Shown here one piece after another: positions 15,967-23,324 of a stretch of 64,000 bases of DNA; positions within the stretch are counted from its first letter, which is position 1; each line of letters opens with the position of its first letter. This stretch comes from Elusimicrobiales bacterium (GTDB lineage: Bacteria > Elusimicrobiota > Elusimicrobia > Elusimicrobiales > UBA9959). The stretch lies in assembly GCA_028688015.1 (NCBI GenBank), contig JAQTZB010000008.1, positions 1-64,000 on the forward strand, read 5' to 3'. The notes beneath the pieces were generated by a model. It worked only from the letters and a program-made list of their open reading frames with translations, ran no database searches and was not told where the DNA came from. The position numbers and the translations under genes are program-made.

Positions 15967-17013
15967 TTAATAAATTATCCCCAGGGCCAGGAAGTAAACA
16001 AGCAGCAGCGCCGCGCCGACGGGAAGGGCCGCCCCGGCCCACTCCCGGCTTTTGATGCCCAGCTTGGCGGCGCTGATTATGTTCGGGATATTGCCGGGAA
16101 TAAGCACGCCCCCGGAAACCAGCAAGCTCAGCGTGAAGGAAAGTATCTGCTGCCTGCTCATCGAGGGCACTATTCCCGCGGCGGCGAGCGTGGCGTTGTC
16201 CAAAGCCGCGGAGGTCAGGCCCAGCCAATATAACTGCCAGCCCTTCAGCGCCGGGATCAGTTTTTCCGCGACGGGGCTTAACCCTTCTCCCAGGTAGACC
16301 AGCGCCGCCACGAACACATATACCTTGGAGGCGCGCAAGAACAGCTCTTTGTGGGTTTCGGGCGGGAGGTCCCCCCCTTGCCCGGCAGCGTCCGCCCGGC
16401 CCAAAGGCCGCCAATAGGCCGCCAGGGCGGCGACGGCAAGAATGGCCGGGGTGACCCAGAGCCAGAGCAGTTCGGCCAGCCAGAAGAAACCCGCGTTGTG
16501 CGGCGGCCCCTGCAGCCTGGAGGTAACTATGGTAGAGAGCGGCTCCCCCAGCGGCGTCAGCGCCGCGCCCAGGCCTATGGCATAGCAGGCGTAAACGGCG
16601 GTGCGCACCCTCGACGGCCGGTCCAGCCTCAGGTGGTACAGGATCTCGCACAGCACCAGGGCCGCGATTATGGCCGTAAGCAGGCTGGACAGGAACGCCA
16701 GGGCGACTATCAGGACGAACAAGGAATGTTTGACGCCTATCCGGCCCTCGAGGCGCTCGATAAAACCCTCTATCCGGCCCCGCCCTGACCGGAACAGGTA
16801 ACCGGCGATCAGGACCGCGAGGGAGATCTTGAGCGGCTCGAGGAGCGACTCCTTTACTATGTGCCAGCTCCACAGCCCGGAAACGGTCATGGCGGCGCAG
16901 CCCATGAGGAGCAGGAAGACTTCGAGCTCTTCCTCTACGCGCTTAACCGAGAACGGCAGCAGGAGCACCAGCGCCGTTATCAGCGCCAGACTTGCGACAG
17001 CCCAGTAGGACAT
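15967..17013 (-). CDS. DUF1646 family membrane transporter, probable sodium/cation transporter
   Basis: 348 residues with about ten membrane segments. The paired motifs SSLLTAIIAALVLCEILYHL in the first half and LDNATLAAAGIVPSMS plus GNIPNIISAAKLGIKSREWA in the second half fit DUF1646, a family in the ion-transporter superfamily of inverted-repeat carriers. DUF1646 genes are the namesake targets of an RNA motif later reported to be a Na+-sensing riboswitch, so sodium export is the likely job (family knowledge, not shown here). It has a structured leader with a terminator and its own promoter, and is followed 18 bp later by otsA. Confidence 0.8.
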   Translation of the reverse strand: MSYWAVASLALITALVLLLPFSVKRVEEELEVFLLLMGCAAMTVSGLWSWHIVKESLLEPLKISLAVLIAGYLFRSGRGRIEGFIERLEGRIGVKHSLFVLIVALAFLSSLLTAIIAALVLCEILYHLRLDRPSRVRTAVYACYAIGLGAALTPLGEPLSTIVTSRLQGPPHNAGFFWLAELLWLWVTPAILAVAALAAYWRPLGRADAAGQGGDLPPETHKELFLRASKVYVFVAALVYLGEGLSPVAEKLIPALKGWQLYWLGLTSAALDNATLAAAGIVPSMSRQQILSFTLSLLVSGGVLIPGNIPNIISAAKLGIKSREWAGAALPVGAALLLVYFLALGIIY

Positions 17014-17094
17014 TCAGCCTCCCTTCAGACAGCGATCGGGAACTCCGGCAAACCCAAATACCGGCAGGAAGATACACCCTGTCGTACCCAAAGG

Positions 17095-17130
17095 AAAAAC
17101 CGCCGTCCGGTAGTTAAACCGGAATGGCGG
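17095..17130 (-). terminator. Riboswitch-controlled intrinsic terminator
   Basis: The outer stem CCGCC/GGCGG and inner stem TCCGGT/ACCGGA surround a TTAACT loop, followed by TTTTT on the minus strand. It lies about 80 nt upstream of the DUF1646 start, inside the leader, which is a position that only makes sense as attenuation. Confidence 0.8.
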
Positions 17131-17171
17131 CCCGACCATTCCAAACCTCCGGAGCATCTCCGGACCCTTCT
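17095..17171 (-). promoter_or_regulatory. Candidate Na+-I (DUF1646-type) riboswitch with terminator platform
   Basis: The leader begins near 17171. Hairpin one is CCGGAG-ATG-CTCCGG (17149-17163). Hairpin two is GGAATGG ... CCATTCC (17121-17142). Its 3' arm is also the 5' arm of an intrinsic terminator (17095-17130), so the two structures exclude each other. This is the standard layout of a transcription-attenuating riboswitch. The identity is inferred from its position directly upstream of a DUF1646 gene. I cannot verify the aptamer consensus from memory, so the ligand assignment is less certain than the switch itself. Confidence 0.65.
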
Positions 17172-17177
17172 CTGACA

Positions 17178-17206
17178 ATTCTACCTGAATAGCACGGATG
17201 TGTCCA
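17178..17206 (-). promoter_or_regulatory. Sigma-70-type promoter of the DUF1646-trehalose operon
   Basis: A TGGACA -35 box (17201-17206), exactly 17 nt, and a TAGAAT -10 box (17178-17183). The predicted start near 17171 gives a 158-nt leader to the DUF1646 ATG. Confidence 0.7.
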
Positions 17207-17392
17207 CACCTTAAACTTTCGCGGCCCGCAGTTGAGCGGCAGGCAGTCTTTCTTCTTGATCGCAGGAACCTCGTCCCGCCGGATTTTCCGGGCGCGGTTT
17301 TAATTATTCCGGCAAACCCGAACACAACAGCCCGTTTTTTTGGCAAAATATACGCGTAGGACAAAACGGCAGGCGGCGTACAAGGCGCTCAT

Positions 17393-18082
17393 ATGGAAAA
17401 TACCGAACCCAGGCAGGACAAACCGGACACCTTGAAGCGGATGGCCAGCGTGGTCAGCCATGAACTGCGCAACCCCCTGGCTATCATTTCCAACTCGACC
17501 TATTTCATAAAGACCAAGCTGTCGGCTGGCGGCGCCGCGCCCGACCCGAAGGTAACCAAGCACATAGGCATCATAGAGGGCGAGGTAAAGCGCAGCAACG
17601 ACGTGATAGAAGAGATGCTGGCCTTCACCCGCGAGCGGGAGATCTCCAAGTCACGGATTTCGCTGAACGCCCTGCTCACGGACCTGGCGGCGCAGTACCA
17701 GTGCCCCCCGGCGGTCACGCTCAAGCTCGTTACCGACCCCGCCGACCCTGCGGTGGACGCGGACGCGGCGGCCCTGAGCAGCGCCCTGCGCTACCTGCTC
17801 GATAACGCGGTGCAGGCCATGCCCGAAGGCGGCGCGCTGACCGCGGAGGTCTCCCGCGCCGGCAAAGTCGCGCTGCTGACCGTGACCGACGGCGGCCCCG
17901 GCCTGCCCGACGGCGACGGAGAGAAGGTCTTCGAAGCGTTCTTCACCACCAAGCCGCGGGGCGTAGGGCTGGGCCTTACCCTGGCGCGCAAGTACCTGCG
18001 CCAGCACGGCGGCGACGCCGCGGCGGCTAACGCTCCCGGCGGCGGCGCAAAGGTGACCCTCTCCCTGCCCCTGCCCGCTTAG
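17393..18082 (+). CDS. Soluble sensor-less histidine kinase
   Basis: 229 residues. The phosphoacceptor H-box SHELRNPLA (H23) lies almost at the N-terminus, so there is no sensory or membrane domain ahead of it. The catalytic domain shows the N-box LLDNAVQAMP (N138), G1 DGGPGLPDG, F-box EAFFTTKPRG and G2 GVGLGLTLARK. It closely resembles NtrB/AtoS-type kinase cores. No response regulator is adjacent, so its partner is encoded elsewhere. It is transcribed divergently from the Na+/trehalose operon, which makes a link with osmotic control possible but unproven. A terminator follows at once. Confidence 0.88.
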   Translation: MENTEPRQDKPDTLKRMASVVSHELRNPLAIISNSTYFIKTKLSAGGAAPDPKVTKHIGIIEGEVKRSNDVIEEMLAFTREREISKSRISLNALLTDLAAQYQCPPAVTLKLVTDPADPAVDADAAALSSALRYLLDNAVQAMPEGGALTAEVSRAGKVALLTVTDGGPGLPDGDGEKVFEAFFTTKPRGVGLGLTLARKYLRQHGGDAAAANAPGGGAKVTLSLPLPA

Positions 18083-18105
18083 CGGGCCGCTCTCCCCCGG
18101 CGCAA

Positions 18106-18142
18106 AAAAAGACAAACCCCCGAGCGGGGGTTTGTCTTTTTC
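18106..18142. terminator. Bidirectional intrinsic terminator
   Basis: GACAAACCCCCGAG-CGGGGGTTTGTC stem with an A-run before it and a T-run after it. It separates the convergent kinase and YeiH genes and serves both. Confidence 0.9.
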
Positions 18143-18170
18143 AGGCTGCCGCGCCGGCACGGCGGGCGGG

Positions 18171-19130
18171 CTAGAGGAGGTTTTTAATCGCCAGCAGCGA
18201 GCCGGCCGCAACCGCGAACCAAAGCGCCACGCCCTGCAGCACCGGCCGAACGCCCACCTGCCTGACGGCCTCTCGCGACAGGCCCGCGCCTATCAGGAAC
18301 AAAGTGAGCGTCAGGCCCTTCCTGGCCGCGTAAGACAGCGCGGAGAAAAAACCGCCCAGGGCCGGCAGGGCGGTAGCCAGCGCCGACGCCAGCAGGAAGG
18401 CGAAGATAAAATACGGCACCGAGATCTTAGCGTTCTTTTTTCCCGCCAGCAGCGCCGCGCCCAGCGAGAGCGGCACTATCCAGAGCGCCCGGGCCAGCTT
18501 TACCGTGGCAGCGAGCTTAAGCGCCTCCCCGCCGTAACGCGCCGCCGCGCCAACCACGGAACTGGTGTCATGTATGGCTATGGCCGCCCAGAGCCCGAAC
18601 TGCCCCTGGGTGAGCCCCGCCGCGCGCCCCAACGGCGGGAAGAGGAACAGGGCCGCGGCGTTAAGGATAAAGACCGTGCCCAGCGCCACCGAGATCTCGT
18701 GCTCGTCGGCGTCCAGTATGGGGGCCAGGGCGGCGATGGCGCTGCCGCCGCAAACGGCGGTGCCGGCGGAGATGAGCGCGGAAGTTTTGCGCCCGACGCC
18801 GAGCAGCCGCCCCGCGAGCAGCCCGGCGGCCAGGGTGGCGGCGATGGTGAAAGCGGTATAGCCCGCGCCAGCGCCGCCGGCGGCCAGCACCGCGCGGAAA
18901 TTCATGCCGAAGCCCAGGCCCACTACCGAAGCCTGCAGCAGGTATTTTACCGCGCGGCCGTTATGCTCTTTGAACGGGTTCCCGGCGGTAAGCGCCAGCG
19001 CCAGGCCCAAAGCCAGCGCCAGCGGCGGGGAGGCGTACGGGGTGAGGCAAAAAAAGAAGAGGCCGGCGAAAAGGGCGCGCCTCCCGGGGGTGCCGGCGGC
19101 AAGCGGCGTCTGGAGCGGTTCTTTACCCAC
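18171..19130 (-). CDS. YeiH/UPF0324 family membrane protein (putative sulfate exporter family)
   Basis: 319 residues, about nine or ten membrane segments. Family signatures are LISAGTAVCGGSAIAALAPI and WAAIAIHDTSSVVGAAARYG, which hold the conserved polar residues in the pore region. Some databases label the family 'putative sulfate exporter', without firm biochemical proof for most members. It starts 35 bp after a ferredoxin-domain membrane protein and is last in a four-gene unit with DUF134 and NifX-like genes. That suggests a sulfur- or metal-related redox role. Confidence 0.8.
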   Translation of the reverse strand: MGKEPLQTPLAAGTPGRRALFAGLFFFCLTPYASPPLALALGLALALTAGNPFKEHNGRAVKYLLQASVVGLGFGMNFRAVLAAGGAGAGYTAFTIAATLAAGLLAGRLLGVGRKTSALISAGTAVCGGSAIAALAPILDADEHEISVALGTVFILNAAALFLFPPLGRAAGLTQGQFGLWAAIAIHDTSSVVGAAARYGGEALKLAATVKLARALWIVPLSLGAALLAGKKNAKISVPYFIFAFLLASALATALPALGGFFSALSYAARKGLTLTLFLIGAGLSREAVRQVGVRPVLQGVALWFAVAAGSLLAIKNLL

Positions 19131-19165
19131 CTTTGGAATTATAGCGAAAGTTCCCCCGCCCGGGG

Positions 19166-20308
19166 CTAAGCGCCCTGGCTTTTGAATTTATCCGCGGGCG
19201 GCGTCTCGCGCCTGCCCGCCGAGAACGAGACGGCGCGGGCGGGGCAGGCCGCCAGGCAGTCCCCGCACGAGAAGCAGTCCGGGATAGCCCGGTCGCGCTT
19301 CAGGATGGCCCCCATCACGGTGGAGGGGCACGCCTTAGCGCAGGCGCCGCAGGCCACGCATTTGGCGTAGTCCACCTTTATCCTGTACACGCTGATCTTT
19401 TCTGCCAGCCAGCCGGCGAGCCCGAAAGGGCAGAACAGGTGGCACCAGGGCCGGTAGACGAACAGGGACGCGCCCAGCAGCAGGGTTATGCCCGCCCAGC
19501 CCCAGACGCTTGGCGCCAGCGGGCTGTAGATCTTGAAAGGGTCCACCGGCTCGATTATATCCGTATCCAGCAGCAGCGCCGCCAGCACCAGCGCTATAAA
19601 GAAAAGCACGCGGACCGTGTTGGTGAACGAGAAGGGCGGCCGCCAGCGCTTCAGTTCCCCGGCGCGGCCGAGCCTGAAGAGCAGGTCCTGCAGCACGCCC
19701 AGCTGGCAGCCCCAGGAGCAGATGAATTTGTTGGCCGCGACCACCAGCAGCAGAAAAAAGAACAGCGCGATCAGCCTCGGCGGAAAGATAGCGCCGCTCC
19801 TGCCGTAAAGCACGACGGCGTCCTTGACGGTGCCCATCGGGCTGGGGTCGGCGCCCAGCGCCACCCCGAAGAGCAGCACGGCGGCAAGGTAGACCCAGTT
19901 GCGGGGCGCGCCTTGCAGGAAGCCGCGGCGCAGCAACGGGAAAACCGCGGCCAGGAAGGCGGACCACATGACGAATTTCAGGAGTATCTTGCGCCAGTTC
20001 TTGGAGGCCGCCTCGTTATACAGCGCCAGTTCGCGTTCCACGGAGGCCTTCAGGCCGTCCGGCGGGAGTTCGCCGTAATGGCCGGGCGGGCCGAAGCGGG
20101 AACCGAAAGCCGCGCTGGCCACCTCGCGCGGCAGGTCGTTGGCCGCGGCGAACTGCTCCGGCGTCATGCCGCTGGAATACGCCAGCGGCCCGGCAAGAAC
20201 GGCCGTGGACCCCTTCCCGCCCCAAAGCCGCACGGAGAGCAGGGAGCCCGCTATCACCAGCGCCACCAGCGCCGCGGCGCCGGCCAGGACCTTTATCTTT
20301 TTGTTCAT
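19166..20308 (-). CDS. NapH/NosR-type membrane ferredoxin protein
   Basis: 380 residues. One N-terminal anchor (about 8-28) precedes a periplasmic loop of about 80 residues, followed by five or so membrane helices. Two CxxxC-type motifs face the membrane (ICSWGCQLG and WCHLFCPFG). A C-terminal cytoplasmic domain has two 4Fe-4S motifs, CVACGACAKACP and CFSCGDCLAACP. Such proteins pass electrons between quinones or flavins and soluble partners in the NapH, NosR and RnfB-like groups. The specific partner here is not evident. It lies 51 bp after a NifX-like gene. Confidence 0.8.
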   Translation of the reverse strand: MNKKIKVLAGAAALVALVIAGSLLSVRLWGGKGSTAVLAGPLAYSSGMTPEQFAAANDLPREVASAAFGSRFGPPGHYGELPPDGLKASVERELALYNEAASKNWRKILLKFVMWSAFLAAVFPLLRRGFLQGAPRNWVYLAAVLLFGVALGADPSPMGTVKDAVVLYGRSGAIFPPRLIALFFFLLLVVAANKFICSWGCQLGVLQDLLFRLGRAGELKRWRPPFSFTNTVRVLFFIALVLAALLLDTDIIEPVDPFKIYSPLAPSVWGWAGITLLLGASLFVYRPWCHLFCPFGLAGWLAEKISVYRIKVDYAKCVACGACAKACPSTVMGAILKRDRAIPDCFSCGDCLAACPARAVSFSAGRRETPPADKFKSQGA

Positions 20309-20359
20309 TTTCAGCTGAACGGCCTATTCAAGGGCGCGCAGCCGCCGTGCAGCCGGCGG

Positions 20360-20725
20360 TTAATGACAGCCATGCCCCTGACAGCAGTCGGTGGGCAGAA
20401 TTTCAGGCAGTTCCCGCTTCTTAAAGAGCTCGAGGGCCTGCGACAGCGGGCCTTCGGGCGAACGGTAAGCCTTGACCCCCCCGGCGTTGAGGTGCTGCAG
20501 CGCCCTGGCGCCGATGCCGCCGACCAGTATCGCGGTCACGGCCTTGCCGGCTATGGCGCCCAGCGGGTTGCACTTGCCGTGCTCATGGTGCTGGTTGCCG
20601 TTGTCCAGGAACTCCACCTTACCTGTCTCCACGTCGCAGATGGCAAAGAACGGCGCGCTGCCGAAATGGCCATAGACCTTTGACTTCAGACCGTCGCTGT
20701 TTTCTACCGGGATACAGATGTTCAT
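20360..20725 (-). CDS. NifX/NifB-C-terminal family (dinitrogenase iron-molybdenum cofactor-type) protein
   Basis: 121 residues. The PF02579-type fold is seen in MNICIPVENSDGLKSKVYGH, FGSAPFFAICDVETG, VTAILVGGIGARALQHLNAG and GVKAYR. Free-standing members bind iron-molybdenum or related metal clusters; several are part of orange-protein-like or CO/hydrogenase-associated complexes. The tail CCQGHGCH and the internal HHEHGKC add extra potential metal ligands. It overlaps the DUF134 gene by 4 bp. No nif structural genes are visible, so nitrogen fixation should not be inferred. Confidence 0.85.
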   Translation of the reverse strand: MNICIPVENSDGLKSKVYGHFGSAPFFAICDVETGKVEFLDNGNQHHEHGKCNPLGAIAGKAVTAILVGGIGARALQHLNAGGVKAYRSPEGPLSQALELFKKRELPEILPTDCCQGHGCH

Positions 20726-21042
20726 TTGTGTTTTCCTCCGCAGGTCCCGCGCCTGACTTGCACGGGCCCGCCTTCTATCTTCAGGGCTTTGCCGTTCACC
20801 ACGGCGTCGGCCGCCTTGCGCCTGGCGCTGGCCAGGATATTGCCGAAAGTCTGGCGGGAGACCTTCATGGCCGCGGCGGCCGCGGCCTGGTCCCGCTTTT
20901 CCAGGTCGGCGTGCTTGAGCGCCTGGAACTCGTCAAGCTGGAGCACTATTTCCTCCAGCTCGCAGAGCGGCACGGCGCGCGGCTTAAAATAGTAAGCCCG
21001 CGGCTCGGCGGTTATCTTGCGGCATTTGAAGGGGCGCGTCAT
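20722..21042 (-). CDS. DUF134 (UPF0251) helix-turn-helix protein
   Basis: 106 residues from ATG 21042; the longer frame to 21078 would start upstream of the promoter -10 box and is rejected. MTRPFKCRKI, YYFKPRAVPLCELEEIVLQL and MKVSRQTFGNILASARRKAA are the DUF134 hallmarks. The second half is a sigma-70-region-4-like helix-turn-helix, so DNA binding is likely. DUF134 genes commonly sit beside NifX-like genes, as here. It probably controls its own operon through the dyad overlapping the start of the transcript. Confidence 0.8.
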   Translation of the reverse strand: MTRPFKCRKITAEPRAYYFKPRAVPLCELEEIVLQLDEFQALKHADLEKRDQAAAAAAMKVSRQTFGNILASARRKAADAVVNGKALKIEGGPVQVRRGTCGGKHK

Positions 21043-21048
21043 AATTAA

Positions 21049-21060
21049 TGGCGTATGCCA
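21049..21060 (-). promoter_or_regulatory. Dyad near the start of the DUF134 transcript (possible operator)
   Basis: TGGC-GTAT-GCCA lies between the predicted transcription start (about 21062) and the ATG at 21042. The position suits autorepression by the first gene product, but arms of 4 bp are short, so this is tentative. Confidence 0.3.
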
Positions 21061-21068
21061 ATAACCAC

Positions 21069-21097
21069 AGTATAACAACTTGCCGGCAGCCGGTCAA
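21069..21097 (-). promoter_or_regulatory. Sigma-70-type promoter of the DUF134-NifX-ferredoxin-YeiH operon
   Basis: TTGACC (21092-21097), a 17-nt spacer, and TATACT (21069-21074). The predicted start near 21062 leaves a leader of about 20 nt. Confidence 0.75.
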
Positions 21098-21140
21098 TAT
21101 CCCGCCCAACGGGGACCGGCGGCCGCAGCACCCACAGACA

Positions 21141-21170
21141 AAACACCGGCCCGCCGGGCCGGTGTTTTTA
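21141..21170. terminator. Bidirectional intrinsic terminator
   Basis: ACACCGGCCC-GCC-GGGCCGGTGT with flanking A and T runs, downstream of the minus-strand gene ending at 21192. Confidence 0.85.
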
Positions 21171-21191
21171 CTATTAAGGAACCGGGGTGCG

Positions 21192-22175
21192 TTATTTAGA
21201 ACCGGCCTCGCTCTTCAACTGGTTCAGCGCGGGGGCGCCGGCCTCTCCCAGTTCGGCGGGGTCCCAGGTAAGGTCCACGGCCACGGAGCGCGCTTCCGAG
21301 GGATCGGTACCGGCCGGCGCGGAGGAGTCCGTGATTATCGGCTTGGGCGGCCAAACGCCGCTCTTGTCCGGGGCGGGGATGGTGAGTGACTGGGTGCCGG
21401 CGGTGGTCAGGTAGATCTTGGAGCCGGCGTTAATAAGGCGGTCCAGCGCCTCTTTGTGCGGATGGCCGTACTTGTTGCCGGCCCCCACGGAGATGAAGGA
21501 GTAGTCGGGGCGCACGCGCGCCAGGAAGGCGTCGCTGGTGGAAGTGCGCGAGCCGTGATGCCCCACCTTGAGGATATTGGACTGCAGGCCGGACTTGAAG
21601 TGGCTCAGCATTTCGGCCTCTACCAGGGAATTGGCGTCGCCGGTCAGCAGGATGCCGTTGCCGTTGTAGTAGAGCCGCACCACCAGGGAGCAGTTATTGG
21701 TCTCGTCGTTGTCGTGCATCTGCACCGGCTTCCAGCAGGCGTTGAAGACCTTGACGGTAACTTTAGGGTCCCAGTCCAGGATGTCGCCCGGCTTGGGGTA
21801 GTGGGTGCGGCAGCCCGGTTCCACGGCGGCCAGTTCGCGCAGGTTGTTATCTCCGGCCGCGTCCACGTTCTCGGCCTTGGTGTCGTAATAGTTATTGACC
21901 TGGTAACTGGTGAAGACTTTCTTGAGGCCGCGGTAATGGTCGCTGTGGGGATGGGTGAGCGCGACGAAGTCTATTTTGCTCACGCGTTTGGATTTCAGGA
22001 AATTGTCCACGAGGACGCCCGAATTGCCGCCGTCTATCAGCGCGTTCTTGCCGTTGGGAAACTCGATATAAATAGCGTCGCCCTGCCCCACGTCGATGAA
22101 CGTGACGTTGAGCTGCGCCCAGAGGCCGGCGGGAGCGAGCAGGAGGAGCGAGAGTGCGGCAAAGAGTTTATGCAT
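21192..22175 (-). CDS. Secreted ComEC-like metallo-beta-lactamase-fold hydrolase
   Basis: 327 residues from ATG 22175, chosen because MHKLFAALSLLLLAPAGLWA is a clear signal peptide. The catalytic metal motif THPHSDH (74-80) follows FIDVGQGDAIYIEFPNGKNA, the standard start of the ComEC C-terminal domain family. Later GDAN and GHHGSRTS complete the metal sites. Relatives hydrolyse phosphodiester bonds, including nucleic acids during DNA uptake. Here the enzyme is free and exported rather than fused to the ComEC channel. A role in external nucleic-acid breakdown is plausible but inferred. Confidence 0.82.
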   Translation of the reverse strand: MHKLFAALSLLLLAPAGLWAQLNVTFIDVGQGDAIYIEFPNGKNALIDGGNSGVLVDNFLKSKRVSKIDFVALTHPHSDHYRGLKKVFTSYQVNNYYDTKAENVDAAGDNNLRELAAVEPGCRTHYPKPGDILDWDPKVTVKVFNACWKPVQMHDNDETNNCSLVVRLYYNGNGILLTGDANSLVEAEMLSHFKSGLQSNILKVGHHGSRTSTSDAFLARVRPDYSFISVGAGNKYGHPHKEALDRLINAGSKIYLTTAGTQSLTIPAPDKSGVWPPKPIITDSSAPAGTDPSEARSVAVDLTWDPAELGEAGAPALNQLKSEAGSK

Positions 22176-22304
22176 TTTCAGTTTTTCCCTGTCGACGCTG
22201 CTATCAGTTACATCAATATTATAGGCGCTGGCGGCTTGCCCCGGAAGTGCCAAAGGGCCCAGTTGTAAAGGGCCAGATGGAACCCGGGGGGGGCCAGGCT
22301 GGGG

Positions 22305-23321
22305 TCAGAGTTCGCAGACGGCCACTTTAAGCGGCGGCTTGCCGTCGAAGGAAGGAAAATCCGGATCCACGGGAACAGGCTCTATATTCTTGATGGGCCG
22401 CCCGGCTTTGGCCGCGCAGCGCCTCAGCGTTTCGGTCCAGGCGGCGTAATCCACCGCCGCCACGTGGTTGGTGGCGATCACCCGCCCGCCCGGCTTGGCG
22501 GCCAGGACGGCCGGCTTGAACATGCTCTGGTAGTCGCCCACCACGTCCACGGCGCTCAGCGGGCCCTTGGCCCAGGCCGGCGGGTCCAGGAAGACCAGGT
22601 CGAAAGCCCTGGGCTGGAAACGCTCGTAGCGGCGCTTCTGGCCGTAGCGCCCCGCCACCGGCAGCCCCGCCAGCTGGCGGACCACCGTCAGGCAGTCTTC
22701 CTTCACCAGCCGGAAGCGGTCTTCGGGAATGCCGTTAAGGGCCGCGTTGCGCCGGCCCACCTCCAGGCTGGACTCGGCGAAGTCCACGTTCCAGACTTCC
22801 TTAGCCCCCCCCGCCGCGGCGCAGACGCCGACGCCGCAGGTGTAGGAGAACAGGTTCAGGACGCTGAGGCCTTTGGCGGCGGCGCGCACGGCCCGGCGGC
22901 CAGCGCGCAGGTCGAGGAAAAGCCAGGGGTCCAGGCCGCGGTGCCGGGCGCGGACCAGGTAGTTCAGCCCGCCTTCGCGGCACTCGAACTCGGCCAGCGC
23001 GGCGGGCGCCGGGCTGTGCCACTGGTCGAAAGATTCCCCGGCTTTTTTGCCGCGGTGGTTGTAAGCGAAAGCGAGCGGACCGGGCAGCGCGCCCCGGAGA
23101 AAATCTTCAATGCCGCGCACCTGGTCAGGGGTCAGGCATTCCCTGAAAGTCTGAACCAGGGCCAGCGGCCCGTAGAGGTCCACCGTCAGCCCCGGCAGGC
23201 CTTCGGCCACGCCGTTGAAAAGCCGCCAGCAGTCGGTGCCCTCGGCGCGCAGCGCCTCCAGCAGGGGCTTGCGCCTCTCAAGGGCCTGCGCGAACAGCTC
23301 TGAAAAAGGGGTTTCCGGCAT
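22305..23321 (-). CDS. RlmI-like class I SAM-dependent RNA methyltransferase
   Basis: 338 residues. LNLFSYTCGVGVCAAAGGAK is the SAM-binding motif I region, preceded by the family's FLDLRAGRRAVR. FLDPPAWAKG is the DPP(x)xAK catalytic motif of the RlmI/RlmK/YccW group. These enzymes methylate C5 of cytosine or a guanine in 23S rRNA. The N-terminal PUA-like part is shortened compared with E. coli RlmI (about 396 residues), so the exact target is uncertain. It is separated from the dicarboxylate symporter by 3 bp, so the two are probably co-transcribed. Confidence 0.75.
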   Translation of the reverse strand: MPETPFSELFAQALERRKPLLEALRAEGTDCWRLFNGVAEGLPGLTVDLYGPLALVQTFRECLTPDQVRGIEDFLRGALPGPLAFAYNHRGKKAGESFDQWHSPAPAALAEFECREGGLNYLVRARHRGLDPWLFLDLRAGRRAVRAAAKGLSVLNLFSYTCGVGVCAAAGGAKEVWNVDFAESSLEVGRRNAALNGIPEDRFRLVKEDCLTVVRQLAGLPVAGRYGQKRRYERFQPRAFDLVFLDPPAWAKGPLSAVDVVGDYQSMFKPAVLAAKPGGRVIATNHVAAVDYAAWTETLRRCAAKAGRPIKNIEPVPVDPDFPSFDGKPPLKVAVCEL

Positions 23322-23324
23322 AAC

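Noticed and set aside
13780..16233. 817-codon plus-strand open frame opposite otsA
   Set aside because: It is the mirror of GC-rich otsA codons, has no known domain or ribosome-binding site, and is rich in Gly/Val/His/Gln as expected for an antisense shadow.
17014..17364. 116-codon minus-strand frame upstream of DUF1646
   Set aside because: It covers the promoter, leader and terminator of the operon, has no ribosome-binding site and no recognisable protein.
20360..20725. Nitrogen-fixation locus
   Set aside because: Only a free-standing NifX-like domain is present; no nifHDK, nifE, nifN or nifB is visible.
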